A stretch of 64,000 bases of DNA from contig NZ_FWFK01000001.1 of the NCBI RefSeq assembly GCF_900172265.1, positions 973,546 through 1,037,545 of the forward strand, given 5' to 3'. The translations under genes were made by a program, and so were the position numbers. The notes beneath the pieces were generated by a model. That model saw nothing but the letters and a program-made list of their open reading frames with translations, was not told the origin of the DNA and searched no databases. Shown here piece after piece: positions 1-7,693 of the stretch. Source of the DNA: Roseivivax jejudonensis. Its GTDB lineage: Bacteria > Pseudomonadota > Alphaproteobacteria > Rhodobacterales > Rhodobacteraceae. Within the stretch, counting starts at the first letter, position 1; each line of letters begins with the position of its first letter.

Positions 1-644
1 AGGATGACGATGACCGTGATCGCCGTCGCGGCCAGAAGTGCCGACGCCCCCAGGAGCCACGCCGACGCCGCGATGCCAAGATAGACCGAGCGGAGGCCGC
101 GATTGTAGCTGCGAGCGGCGGTCACGTTGATCTCGCCCGCCTGCGCAGCGCGCGGAAAGGCCAGCGGATCGGCCGGGTCGTTCGGCACCGCCGCCATCAG
201 CACCGAGCAGTACCCGAACAGGCGATGCGACCAGACGAACTTCAGGAACGCGTTGGCCGCGAAGAGCACCATCAGCAGGATCTTGATCTCCCACACCGCC
301 GTCGGCGCGTCGTCGGCGGTGATGTCCTGCACGACCCCCGACAGCAGTTCGGCATTGCCGATCAGGGCGAAACCGCCACCGATGGCGATCATCGCTGCCG
401 AGGCGAAGAATGCCGTGCCCTGCCGGAGATTGGCGACGATCTGGCTGTCGAAGATACGCGGATCGCGGGTCACGAACTGCCGCATCCATTCGCGCCGGAA
501 CTCCGCCATCAGGACCGAAACCGACGGGCGCGACGCCGGCGGATGCTCCACCACGACGGTAAGCGCGATCCAGACGGCGAAGAGCAGCGCCACCGCCACG
601 AGGTCCAGTGTCGAGAACAGCGCAATGCGATCCAGAAGGGTCAT
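1..644 (-). CDS. DUF599-family membrane protein (3' end outside the window)
   Basis: The reading frame opens with ATG at 644 on the minus strand and runs off the left edge, giving 214 visible codons. The N-terminus reads MTLLDRIALFSTLDL and continues with hydrophobic segments. A middle part has FRREWMRQ followed by TRDPRIFDSQIVANL, then a segment of the AFFASAAMIAIGG type. This order is typical of the DUF599 family of small inner-membrane proteins of unknown function, usually about 220-240 aa, so only a short C-terminal piece is missing. It lies 9 bp downstream of the CopD-like gene on the same strand and is probably co-transcribed with it. The family assignment is from memory of the conserved pattern; function is unknown. 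Confidence 0.7.
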   Translation of the reverse strand, partial: MTLLDRIALFSTLDLVAVALLFAVWIALTVVVEHPPASRPSVSVLMAEFRREWMRQFVTRDPRIFDSQIVANLRQGTAFFASAAMIAIGGGFALIGNAELLSGVVQDITADDAPTAVWEIKILLMVLFAANAFLKFVWSHRLFGYCSVLMAAVPNDPADPLAFPRAAQAGEINVTAARSYNRGLRSVYLGIAASAWLLGASALLAATAITVIVI

Positions 645-653
645 CGCCGCGCC

Positions 654-1064
654 TCAGAACGGCTTGGCCACGACGACCCAGAGCACCGCCAGCACGCCCA
701 GAACGCTGATCTCGTTGAAGATGCGAAGGAAGCGGTCGCTTTCGTCGAACCGGCCGCGACGCGCGCGCAGCACCATCAGCCCGGTCCAGCCGTAATGCGC
801 CACGAGCGCGAGGACGAGCCCGAGCTTGAGCCAGACCCAGCCGGGCATCGCCAGAAGCCCCCCGAGCCACAGCCCCGTGAGGATCGCGATCACGCCGAGG
901 CCCGCGGAGAACCGGTAGAGCCGGATGGTCAGATCCCCGAGCGGCCCGAACTCACCCAGTCGCGCATGCTCGCGCTTCCAGTAGATGAGGGCGCGCGGCA
1001 CCGCGAAAATGGAGGTCATCCACCCCATCACGCACAGAAGATGCACGATCTTGATCCATGTCAT
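654..1064 (-). CDS. CopD/HemJ-like four-helix membrane protein
   Basis: A 136-aa protein starting MTWIKIVHLLCVMGWM, with about four hydrophobic helices. The early His in WIKIVHL, the YRFSAG segment and the LKLGLVLALVAHYG segment match the CopD / UPF0093 (HemJ-like) superfamily, whose members bind heme in the membrane and in some cases oxidise protoporphyrinogen IX. The upstream ATG at 1220 would add 52 Arg-rich residues that look like antisense noise, so the ATG at 1064 is preferred. It precedes the DUF599 gene and diverges from glcD. Whether it is a true HemJ or a CopD relative cannot be decided here; the protein is slightly short for HemJ (about 140-150 aa). Confidence 0.7.
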   Translation of the reverse strand: MTWIKIVHLLCVMGWMTSIFAVPRALIYWKREHARLGEFGPLGDLTIRLYRFSAGLGVIAILTGLWLGGLLAMPGWVWLKLGLVLALVAHYGWTGLMVLRARRGRFDESDRFLRIFNEISVLGVLAVLWVVVAKPF

Positions 1065-1274
1065 GTCGGCATAGCTGCGCCAAAGGCAGGATGCGCGCAA
1101 GAGGCAGGGGTGCGCCTCTTGGGACGGGCGAGCGCGTCGTGCGTGACGTATGCGGCGACGTTCGCCCGTTTCGGCCCCCGCCTGGGCCGGCCGCGCGCGC
1201 CGACGCCGCATGTGCCGCACCTAGTCAAGCCCGACCGGAGCGCCTACCATCCGGGCAACCGGAGGAGACGACCC

Positions 1275-2723
1275 ATGCAGATGCCGGACCCTGACGCCGT
1301 CCTGATCGGCCGAAAAGCGGACATCGTGTCCAAGCTCGAGCGCCTGTTGCCCGCCGATGCCGTGATCTCGGACATCGCCGAGACGCGCGCCTACGAATGC
1401 GACGCGCTGACCGCGTACCGGTGTCCGCCGCTCGCCGTCGTCCTGCCCGGCTCGACCGAGGAGGTCGCCGCCGTGCTGCGGCTCTGCCATGCAGAGGGCG
1501 TCCCGGTCGTGCCGCGCGGCGCGGGCACCTCGCTGGCGGGCGGCGCCCTGCCGACGGCCGACAGCGTGATCCTTGGCGTCGCGCGCATGACCGAGGTGCT
1601 GGAGACCGACTACAACAACCGGGTCATCCGGGTCGAAACCGGCCGCACCAACCTGTCGGTCACCGGTGCCGTCGAAGAGGACGGCTTCTTTTACGCGCCC
1701 GATCCGTCGTCGCAGCTGGCCTGCGCCATCGCCGGCAACATCGCGATGAACTCGGGCGGCGCGCATTGCCTGAAATACGGCGTGACGACCAACAACCTGC
1801 TCGGTGTCACCATGGTCACCATGGACGGCACCGTGCTCGAGCTGGGCGGCGCGCATCTCGACGCGGCCGGCTACGATCTGCTGGGTCTCGTCTGCGGCTC
1901 CGAGGGCCAGCTCGGCATCGTGACGGAGGCGACGCTTCGCATCCTGCCCAAACCCGAGGGCGCCCGTCCGGTGCTCATGGGCTTTTCCTCCAACGAGGTT
2001 GCCGGCGCCTGCGTGTCCGACATCATCAAGGCGGGCGTCCTGCCCGTGGCGATCGAGTTCATGGACCGCCCGTGCATCCGTGCCTGCGAGGCCTTCGCCA
2101 AGGCCGGCTATCCTGATTGCGAGGCGCTCCTGATCGTGGAGGTCGAGGGCTCGGACGCGGAGATCGACCATCAGCTCGGGCTGATCAAGCAGATCGCCCG
2201 CGGCCACGACCCGGTGGAGCTTCGCGAGGCGGCCGACGCCGACGAGGCGGGCCGCATCTGGCTCGGCCGCAAATCGGCGTTCGGCGCGATGGGCCAGATC
2301 AACGACTACATCTGCCTCGACGGGACGATCCCGGTGTCGGAACTGCCCAGGGTACTGACGCGGATCGGCTCGCTGGCCGCCGAGTACGGGCTCGAGGTCG
2401 CCAATGTCTTTCACGCGGGCGACGGCAACATGCACCCGCTGATCCTGTTCAACGCCAACACGCCCGGCGAGCTCGAGAAGGCCGAGGGCCTTGGCGCCGA
2501 CATCCTGCGGCTCTGCGTCGAGGTCGGCGGCTGCCTGACCGGCGAACACGGCGTCGGCGTCGAGAAGCGCGACCTGATGGCCGACCAGTACGCGCCCGCC
2601 GATCTCGAGGCGCAGATGGCGGTGAAAGACGTCTTCGACCCGGCGTGGCTGCTGAACCCGGCGAAGGTGTTTCCGCTGCAGGTCTCGGAGGCCCGGCGGA
2701 CGGCCCGGCTGGCGGCGGAGTGA
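1275..2723 (+). CDS. glcD: Glycolate oxidase subunit GlcD (FAD-linked)
   Basis: A 482-aa flavoprotein, the FAD-binding catalytic subunit of glycolate oxidase, which converts glycolate to glyoxylate. The N-terminal half is an FAD_binding_4 domain with PRGAGTSLAGGALP (about 90-105), AGNIAMNSGGAHCLKYG and CGSEGQLGIVTEATL. The C-terminal half is an FAD-oxidase_C domain with the conserved HAGDGNMHPLI. Length fits the family (about 480-500 aa). The start is the ATG at 1275, behind a strong GGAGGAGA ribosome-binding site at 1261; longer upstream frames lack family residues. It heads the operon with glcE and glcF, which supply the second FAD-domain and Fe-S subunits. Electrons are expected to pass to the quinone pool at the inner membrane. 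Confidence 0.95.
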   Translation: MQMPDPDAVLIGRKADIVSKLERLLPADAVISDIAETRAYECDALTAYRCPPLAVVLPGSTEEVAAVLRLCHAEGVPVVPRGAGTSLAGGALPTADSVILGVARMTEVLETDYNNRVIRVETGRTNLSVTGAVEEDGFFYAPDPSSQLACAIAGNIAMNSGGAHCLKYGVTTNNLLGVTMVTMDGTVLELGGAHLDAAGYDLLGLVCGSEGQLGIVTEATLRILPKPEGARPVLMGFSSNEVAGACVSDIIKAGVLPVAIEFMDRPCIRACEAFAKAGYPDCEALLIVEVEGSDAEIDHQLGLIKQIARGHDPVELREAADADEAGRIWLGRKSAFGAMGQINDYICLDGTIPVSELPRVLTRIGSLAAEYGLEVANVFHAGDGNMHPLILFNANTPGELEKAEGLGADILRLCVEVGGCLTGEHGVGVEKRDLMADQYAPADLEAQMAVKDVFDPAWLLNPAKVFPLQVSEARRTARLAAE

Positions 2724-2769
2724 CCGGGGCTCCGCCCCGGACCCCGGAGTATTTTCGCCAAGAAGAAGC
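2724..2769 (+). repeat. Intergenic hairpin repeat, copy A (after glcD)
   Basis: This begins at the base after the glcD stop codon. A 7-bp stem (2724-2730 with 2734-2740, loop TCC) is followed by ACCCCGGAGTATTTTCG and CCAAGAAGAAG. The same two-part design recurs at 25788-25837 and, more diverged, at 22253-22299, each time directly downstream of a stop codon and in the orientation of that gene. Here it lies inside an operon, and its purine-rich tail is followed by AGGAAG just ahead of glcE, so it may contribute to glcE translation. Such elements seem common in Rhodobacteraceae from memory; no copy-number search was possible. Confidence 0.7.
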
Positions 2770-2779
2770 AGGAAGCGGC

Positions 2780-3907
2780 ATGCGACCGACGAGCGAAGAG
2801 GAACTGAGCGCGCTGGTGGCGGAGGCCAGCGGGCCGCTGGTCATCCGGGGCGGCGGCACCCGCGGCATCGGGCGCCCTGTGACCGGCGAGGTGCTCGAAA
2901 CCGGCGCGCTCACGGGGATCGCGCTCTACGAACCGGGCGCGCTGACCCTGGTCGCCAAGGCCGGCACACCGGTTGCGGAGATCGAGGCGGCGCTCTCCGC
3001 CGAGGGACAGCGGCTCGCCTTCGAGCCGATCGACTGCCGCGGACTGCTCGGACGCGAGGGCACGCCGACCATCGGCGGTGTCGTGGCGGCGAACGCCTCG
3101 GGACCCCGCCGCATCCAGGCCGGCGCGTGCCGCGATCACATGCTGGGGGTGCGGTTCGTCGACGGCACCGGCGCGGTGGTCAAGAATGGCGGGCGAGTGA
3201 TGAAGAACGTGACCGGCTACGACCTCGTGAAGCTGATGGCCGGAAGCCACGGGACGCTCGGCGTTCTGACCGAGGTCGCGCTCAAGGTTCTTCCGGCGCC
3301 GGAAATGTCGGCGACGTTGAGTTTTGCGGGTCTCTCGACCGAGCGGGCGGTCGCGGCGATGTCCGCGGCGCTGGGCTCGCCGTTCGAGGTCACGGGGGCC
3401 GCACACCTGCCGGACGGGTCCGACGGCACCGCCGAGACGCTCCTGCGGATCGAGGGGTTCGACGACTCGGTCGCGTATCGCGCAGAGCGTCTTCGCGCGC
3501 TTCTCGAGGCGTTCGGCACCGCCCGGATCGACCGCCACGAGGGCCGGGAGGCCGGGCCCTGGGCGGCGGTGCGCGATGTCGCGGCGTTCCACGACGCGCC
3601 CGGCGATGTCTGGCGCATCTCCGTCAAACCGTCGGACGCGCCGGCGATCGCACGGGCGGCGGACGCCGAGGGCCTCGTCTTCGATTGGGGTGGCGGGCTG
3701 ATCTGGGCGCGCGTGCCCGCGGGCACCGACCTGCGTGCGCGGATCGGCCCCTTCGCCGGTCATGCCACTCTTATGCGCGGCGACGAGGCCACGCGCGCCG
3801 CGCTGCCGGTCTTCCAGCCGGAGCCTGCGCCGGTCGCGGCCCTGTCCGACGGGCTGCGGCAGCGCTTCGACCCGCGGGGCGTCCTCAATCCCGGGCTCAT
3901 GGCCTGA
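2780..3907 (+). CDS. glcE: Glycolate oxidase subunit GlcE
   Basis: A 375-aa second flavin-domain subunit of glycolate oxidase. It has a truncated FAD_binding_4 fold: VIRGGGTRGIGRP near residue 22, TIGGVVAANASGPRRIQAG near 100, NGGRVMKNVTGYDLVKLMAG near 138, and a C-terminus ending in RFDPRGVLNPGLM, as in the family. Length fits (about 350-400 aa). The ATG at 2780 follows an AGGAAG site provided at the edge of the repeat between glcD and glcE. It belongs to the glcDEF operon, with glcF 44 bp downstream. It has no catalytic role alone but is required for the GlcDEF complex. Confidence 0.93.
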   Translation: MRPTSEEELSALVAEASGPLVIRGGGTRGIGRPVTGEVLETGALTGIALYEPGALTLVAKAGTPVAEIEAALSAEGQRLAFEPIDCRGLLGREGTPTIGGVVAANASGPRRIQAGACRDHMLGVRFVDGTGAVVKNGGRVMKNVTGYDLVKLMAGSHGTLGVLTEVALKVLPAPEMSATLSFAGLSTERAVAAMSAALGSPFEVTGAAHLPDGSDGTAETLLRIEGFDDSVAYRAERLRALLEAFGTARIDRHEGREAGPWAAVRDVAAFHDAPGDVWRISVKPSDAPAIARAADAEGLVFDWGGGLIWARVPAGTDLRARIGPFAGHATLMRGDEATRAALPVFQPEPAPVAALSDGLRQRFDPRGVLNPGLMA

Positions 3908-3951
3908 TCACGGCCCGAGCCTTCCGAAACACCGACCACCGCCAGGACCCG

Positions 3952-5328
3952 ATGCAGACCACATTCACCGACGCCCAGCTTCGCGATCCCGATACCGCGC
4001 GGTCCAACGAGATCCTGCGCGCCTGCGTGCATTGCGGCTTCTGCACCGCCACCTGCCCGACCTACCAGGTGCTGGGCGACGAGCTCGATTCGCCGCGCGG
4101 GCGCATCTACCTCATCAAGGACATGCTCGAGAACGAGCGCGTGCCGGACGAGAAGACCGTCCGCCACATCGACCGCTGCCTGTCCTGCCTCGCCTGCATG
4201 ACGACCTGCCCGTCCGGGGTGCATTACATGCACCTCGTCGATCATGCCCGCACCTATATCGAGGAGCATTACGAACGGCCGTGGCAGGACCGCGCGCTGC
4301 GCTGGGTGCTGGCGCGGATCCTGCCCTATCCCGGCCGGTTCCGGGTCGCGCTTCTGGGCGCGAAGATCGGCCGTCCGTTCCGCGCCCTGGTGCCCGACAG
4401 GCGCCTGCGCGCGATGCTCGACATGGCGCCCGCGACGATCCCGCCGGTCAGCCGCAACGACGACCCGCAGACCTTTCCGGCCGAGGGCCGGCGCCGCCGG
4501 CGCGTCGCGCTGATGACCGGCTGCGCGCAGCGCGCGCTCAACACCGACATCAACGACGCGACGATCCGGCTTCTGACCCGGCTCGGCTGCGAGGTGGTCG
4601 TGGCCGACGGGCAAGGCTGCTGCGGGGCGCTGACCCATCACATGGGCAAGACCGACGAAGCCCACGGCACGGCCGCACGCAACATCCGCGCCTGGACCCG
4701 CGAGATGGACGGCGACGGGCTCGACGCGATCGTCATCAACACCTCGGGCTGCGGCACGACGGTCAAGGACTACGGACACATGTTCCGCACGGAACCGCTT
4801 GCCGCGGACGCCGCGCGGGTGTCCGGCATCGCCGTGGACGTGAGCGAGCTTCTGGCCGAACTGGTTCGCGAGGCCGAGACCGAGACCGGCAACGAGGCGG
4901 CGGAGGGGATCGCCGGCACCGACGCGCCGGCCGGGCACGGCGTCTTCGCGCCGCCGCGGCCCGAGGGGCACGGCCTGCGTGTGGCCTACCACGCCGCCTG
5001 CTCGCTGCAGCACGGCCAACAGATCAAGAGCCACCCCAAGGACCTGCTGAAGCGCGCGGGCTTCGAGGTGGTCGAGCCGGCCGACAGCCACCTGTGCTGC
5101 GGCTCCGCGGGCACCTACAACCTGATGCAGCCGGAGATCTCGGCCCAGCTGAAGGACCGCAAGGTCCGCACCCTCGAAGCCAAGCGCCCCGAGATCATCG
5201 CCGCGGGCAATATCGGCTGCATGATGCAGATCGGCGCCGGCACCGAGGTGCCGGTCGTGCACACCGTGGAGCTTCTCGACTGGGCCTGGGGAGGGCCGCG
5301 GCCGCCGGCGCTTCCGGCCCCCGACTGA
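3952..5328 (+). CDS. glcF: Glycolate oxidase iron-sulfur subunit GlcF
   Basis: A 458-aa protein with two 4Fe-4S ferredoxin motifs near the N-terminus, CVHCGFCTATCP (about residues 24-35) and CLSCLACMTTCP (about 74-85), followed by two cysteine-rich CCG domains (GCCGALTHHMG and the late LCCGSAGTYNLM). This is the domain order of GlcF, which passes electrons from the GlcDE flavins toward quinone. A segment near residues 310-345 (GNEAAEGIAGTDAPAG) looks like a flexible, slightly extended linker between the CCG domains. ATG 3952 is the natural start, preceded by CAGGACC. It is the last gene of the glc operon. Confidence 0.95.
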   Translation: MQTTFTDAQLRDPDTARSNEILRACVHCGFCTATCPTYQVLGDELDSPRGRIYLIKDMLENERVPDEKTVRHIDRCLSCLACMTTCPSGVHYMHLVDHARTYIEEHYERPWQDRALRWVLARILPYPGRFRVALLGAKIGRPFRALVPDRRLRAMLDMAPATIPPVSRNDDPQTFPAEGRRRRRVALMTGCAQRALNTDINDATIRLLTRLGCEVVVADGQGCCGALTHHMGKTDEAHGTAARNIRAWTREMDGDGLDAIVINTSGCGTTVKDYGHMFRTEPLAADAARVSGIAVDVSELLAELVREAETETGNEAAEGIAGTDAPAGHGVFAPPRPEGHGLRVAYHAACSLQHGQQIKSHPKDLLKRAGFEVVEPADSHLCCGSAGTYNLMQPEISAQLKDRKVRTLEAKRPEIIAAGNIGCMMQIGAGTEVPVVHTVELLDWAWGGPRPPALPAPD

Positions 5329-5409
5329 GCACCGAGGCTCCCTCTGCGCGCCGCATTTTCGCCCCAGACCGAAGCTACTTCTGTGGGCCAAGCCAACAGG
5401 AGTTTCGAC

Positions 5410-6210
5410 TTGCGCGCAGGACTACTCGCCCTCTGCCTCAGCCTTCTCTTGCCAGCGGGCGCCAGCGCCGCGGGCCTTTTGTCTCTCGGTTCGTCGGAAG
5501 AGGGCGGCGACTGGGACGCGGTCGGCCGAATCGAGATCGAGGGCCGCGCCTTCTGCACCGGCGCGCTGGTGGCGCCGCATCTCGTCCTGACGGCCGCTCA
5601 CTGCCTTTACGATTCCGACACCGGGGCGCGCGTCCCGGCCGAGCGGATGCAGTTCCGCGCCGGCTGGCGCAACGGCCGCGCCGCCGCCTACCGCTGGGTG
5701 CGTCGCGCCGTGCACCTGCCGGATTTCGTCTACGCCGCGCCGGCGAATTCCGAACGGGTGCGCCACGACGTGGCGCTGCTCGAGCTGCAGCACCCGATCA
5801 ACAACACCACGATCATTCCGTTCGAGACCGACCGCCGGCCCGACGCGGGGGACCAGATCGGCGTCGTCTCCTATGCCCATGACCGGTCGGAGGCGCCCAG
5901 CCTGCAGGAAATGTGCGAGGTGATCTCGCGGCAGGATGGCGTCGTGGTCATGTCATGCAGCGTCGACTTCGGCTCGTCCGGGTCGCCCGTCTTCTCCTTT
6001 GCCTCCGGCACGCCACGCATCGTGTCGGTGGTGTCGGCCAAGGCCGAGGCACAGGGCGACGCGGTGTCGCTCGGCATCGGCCTCGACGGCCCGGTGGAGC
6101 GTTTGCGCAGCGAGCTCGACCGGGTGCGTGCCGAGGCCGCCCTGCCCGGAACCCGGTCGGTGCAGGCGGGTGCGCGGGTCGAGACCGGCGCGAAGTTCGT
6201 CCGCCCGTGA
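5410..6210 (+). CDS. Secreted trypsin-like serine protease (first of a tandem pair)
   Basis: A chymotrypsin-fold (S1/V8-like) protease of 266 aa. The chosen start is TTG at 5410, with AGGAG at 5398-5402 and 7-nt spacing, giving a clean signal peptide (LLALCLSLLLPAGASA, cleavage near residue 21). An alternative GTG at 5383 has no good ribosome-binding site. The catalytic triad is complete: His64 in LTAAHC, Asp120 in RHDVALLEL, Ser190 in GSSGSP. Cysteines near the active site suggest disulfides and periplasmic or extracellular action. It overlaps the next, homologous protease by 4 nt (GTGA), so the two are probably translationally coupled. Substrate unknown. Confidence 0.85.
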   Translation: MRAGLLALCLSLLLPAGASAAGLLSLGSSEEGGDWDAVGRIEIEGRAFCTGALVAPHLVLTAAHCLYDSDTGARVPAERMQFRAGWRNGRAAAYRWVRRAVHLPDFVYAAPANSERVRHDVALLELQHPINNTTIIPFETDRRPDAGDQIGVVSYAHDRSEAPSLQEMCEVISRQDGVVVMSCSVDFGSSGSPVFSFASGTPRIVSVVSAKAEAQGDAVSLGIGLDGPVERLRSELDRVRAEAALPGTRSVQAGARVETGAKFVRP

Positions 6211-7007
6211 TCCGCGCCCTGGCGCTCGCCGTCGCGCTGGCCTGTCCCGGCACGGCACTGGCCCAGGCCGGGCTCGACGCACTCGACCGCCGGTCGGAGC
6301 TTTTGGGGTGGGAGGCAGTCGGCCGGCTCGACATGCCGCACGGAACATGCACCGCGACGCTGATCGCGGCCGATGTCGTGCTGACGGCGGCTCATTGCCT
6401 GCACGGTCTTGATGCCGACGCCCCGGTCCGGTTCCGCGCCGGGCTCAGCCACGGGCGCGCCGTTTCCGAACGGCAGCTCGCGGGCTGGGTCATGCCCGAA
6501 CGCTACCGGACCGACCGCGGCGCGCTGGAGCGGACCGAGAGCGTCGGCCTCGATGTCGCGCTCGGCCGACTCGACGCGCCGATCTCGACCACGGATGCCG
6601 ATCCGTTCCTCGTCCTCACGGACGAGGCGCGCGGCGACGCGCTGAGCGTGGTGTCCTACGGGCGCGGACGGCTCGACGCGCCGTCGCGGCAGGGCACGTG
6701 CCGGATCCGGCAACGTTTTACACACGAAGTCCTCGGTTTCGATTGCGACGTGACCTTCGGCTCCTCGGGCGCCCCGGTCTTCGCCCGTCAGGGCCGGCGC
6801 ATGCGCATCCTGTCGGTGGTGTCGGCCGGCGACGGCGTGCGCGCGTTCGGTCCGCGCGTGGCCGGCCGGATCGCGCCTTTGCAGGCCGCGCTCGACCGCG
6901 ACGTGCCCGCGCCCGCGAGCACGACGGGCATCAAGCGACTGCGCGTGGGCGAAGGGCGCGCCGGTGCCTCCGGCGCCCGCTTCGTGCGCCCCGAGCGGAG
7001 CCCTTGA
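6207..7007 (+). CDS. Secreted trypsin-like serine protease (second of a tandem pair)
   Basis: A 266-aa paralogue of the upstream protease, starting at a GTG that overlaps the previous stop (GTGA). The signal peptide IRALALAVALACPGTALA ends near residue 20. The triad is intact: His63 in LTAAHC, Asp116 in GLDVALGRL, Ser187 in GSSGAP. Both proteins share the GWEAVGR/DWDAVGR opening, the AGL/AGW-HGR/NGR block and a C-terminal GARFVRP/GAKFVRP tail, so they arose by tandem duplication and then diverged strongly. Its stop codon sits inside the predicted heat-shock promoter of hsp20. Target proteins are unknown; a role in the periplasm or outside the cell is inferred from the signal peptide. Confidence 0.83.
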   Translation: MIRALALAVALACPGTALAQAGLDALDRRSELLGWEAVGRLDMPHGTCTATLIAADVVLTAAHCLHGLDADAPVRFRAGLSHGRAVSERQLAGWVMPERYRTDRGALERTESVGLDVALGRLDAPISTTDADPFLVLTDEARGDALSVVSYGRGRLDAPSRQGTCRIRQRFTHEVLGFDCDVTFGSSGAPVFARQGRRMRILSVVSAGDGVRAFGPRVAGRIAPLQAALDRDVPAPASTTGIKRLRVGEGRAGASGARFVRPERSP

Positions 7008-7032
7008 CAGCGGCCGGGCCGCTTCCCAAATT
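7003..7032 (+). promoter_or_regulatory. Possible RpoH (sigma-32)-type promoter of hsp20
   Basis: CTTGACA at 7003-7009 and CCCAAATT at 7025-7032, separated by 15 nt, resemble the heat-shock sigma-factor consensus (CTTGAAA, 13-17 nt, CCCCATNT). It lies 100 bp upstream of hsp20 and overlaps the stop codon of the protease gene. The match in the -10 half is partial. Confidence 0.45.
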
Positions 7033-7040
7033 CTCCGATG

Positions 7041-7132
7041 CGGAACGCCGCGATCGGGTTCCGTGATTCCAAGCGCCTGTTTCCGAACGGAAAAGGCGTT
7101 CACATATGGTATCGCTCAACGGAGGATAACCC
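7041..7132 (+). promoter_or_regulatory. ROSE-like RNA thermometer in the hsp20 5' leader
   Basis: The leader can form three consecutive hairpins. The first pairs 7041-7046 with 7058-7063. The second pairs 7074-7084 with 7089-7098, with one bulged G. The third pairs 7110-7113 and 7115-7117 with 7122-7128, loop AACG, and leaves G7114 bulged. The last hairpin buries the ribosome-binding site GGAGGA (7121-7126), and its 5' strand contains UCGCU (7112-7116), which fits the U(U/C)GCU signature of ROSE elements, including the bulged G opposite the Shine-Dalgarno. ROSE elements control small heat-shock genes in rhizobia and other proteobacteria by melting at high temperature. The pairing was worked out by hand. 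Confidence 0.75.
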
Positions 7133-7606
7133 ATGCGTAGCTTCGACTTCGCACCGCTCTATCGGGCCACGGTCGGCTTCGATCAGATCGCCGACATGAT
7201 GGACCGCGTGCTGGCCAGTGACGTGAGCCAGCCGACCTACCCGCCCTACAATATCGAAAAGACCGCGGACGACGCGTATCGCATCTCGATCGCCGTCGCC
7301 GGCTTCTCCGAGTCCGACCTCTCGGTCGAGGTGAAGGACCATGCCCTCGTCGTCTCCGCGCAGAAGGCCGAGGAAGACGGCGATCGCCGGTATCTCCACC
7401 GCGGGATCGCCACGCGCGCGTTCGAGCGCCGCTTCCATCTGGCCGATCACGTGCGGGTCGTCGGTGCCAGCCATGCGGACGGCATGCTGCACATCGACCT
7501 CGTGCGCGAGATCCCCGAGGCTCTGAAGCCCCGCCGGATCGCGATCGAGAAGGCTGATGGAAACGGCACCGCCAAGGACGTGGTCGACGCCAAGAGCGTC
7601 AACTGA
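7133..7606 (+). CDS. Small heat-shock protein, Hsp20/IbpA family
   Basis: A 157-aa alpha-crystallin-domain chaperone. It starts RSFDFAPLYRATVGFDQIADMMD, the typical IbpA-type N-terminus, followed by PPYNIEKTADDAYRISIAVAGF and the beta-strand core ending near ADGMLHIDLVREIPEALKPR (the A-x-x-x-G-x-L motif). It binds unfolding proteins and holds them for refolding by DnaK/ClpB in the cytoplasm. ATG 7133 is preceded by GGAGGA inside a thermometer-like hairpin, so translation is likely induced by heat, and a sigma-32-like promoter lies upstream. It is monocistronic, with a strong terminator at 7631-7657. Confidence 0.93.
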   Translation: MRSFDFAPLYRATVGFDQIADMMDRVLASDVSQPTYPPYNIEKTADDAYRISIAVAGFSESDLSVEVKDHALVVSAQKAEEDGDRRYLHRGIATRAFERRFHLADHVRVVGASHADGMLHIDLVREIPEALKPRRIAIEKADGNGTAKDVVDAKSVN

Positions 7607-7630
7607 TCGTCAGCTTGAAGACATTGTCGA

Positions 7631-7657
7631 ACGCCCCGGCCATCGCCGGGGCGTTTT
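7631..7657 (+). terminator. Rho-independent terminator of hsp20
   Basis: A perfect 10-bp stem (7631-7640 with 7645-7654, loop CATC) ending in TTTT, 24 bp after the hsp20 stop codon. Confidence 0.9.
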
Positions 7658-7693
7658 CGCAGGTCGCAGCCCGATCCGCCTTGCGCCCGCTAC

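Noticed and set aside
127..1294. Plus-strand frames across the DUF599 and CopD-like genes, and the long N-terminal extension of glcD from 225
   Set aside because: They are shadows of the minus-strand membrane proteins; the glcD extension before 1275 has no homology-like motif and the strong ribosome-binding site is at 1261.
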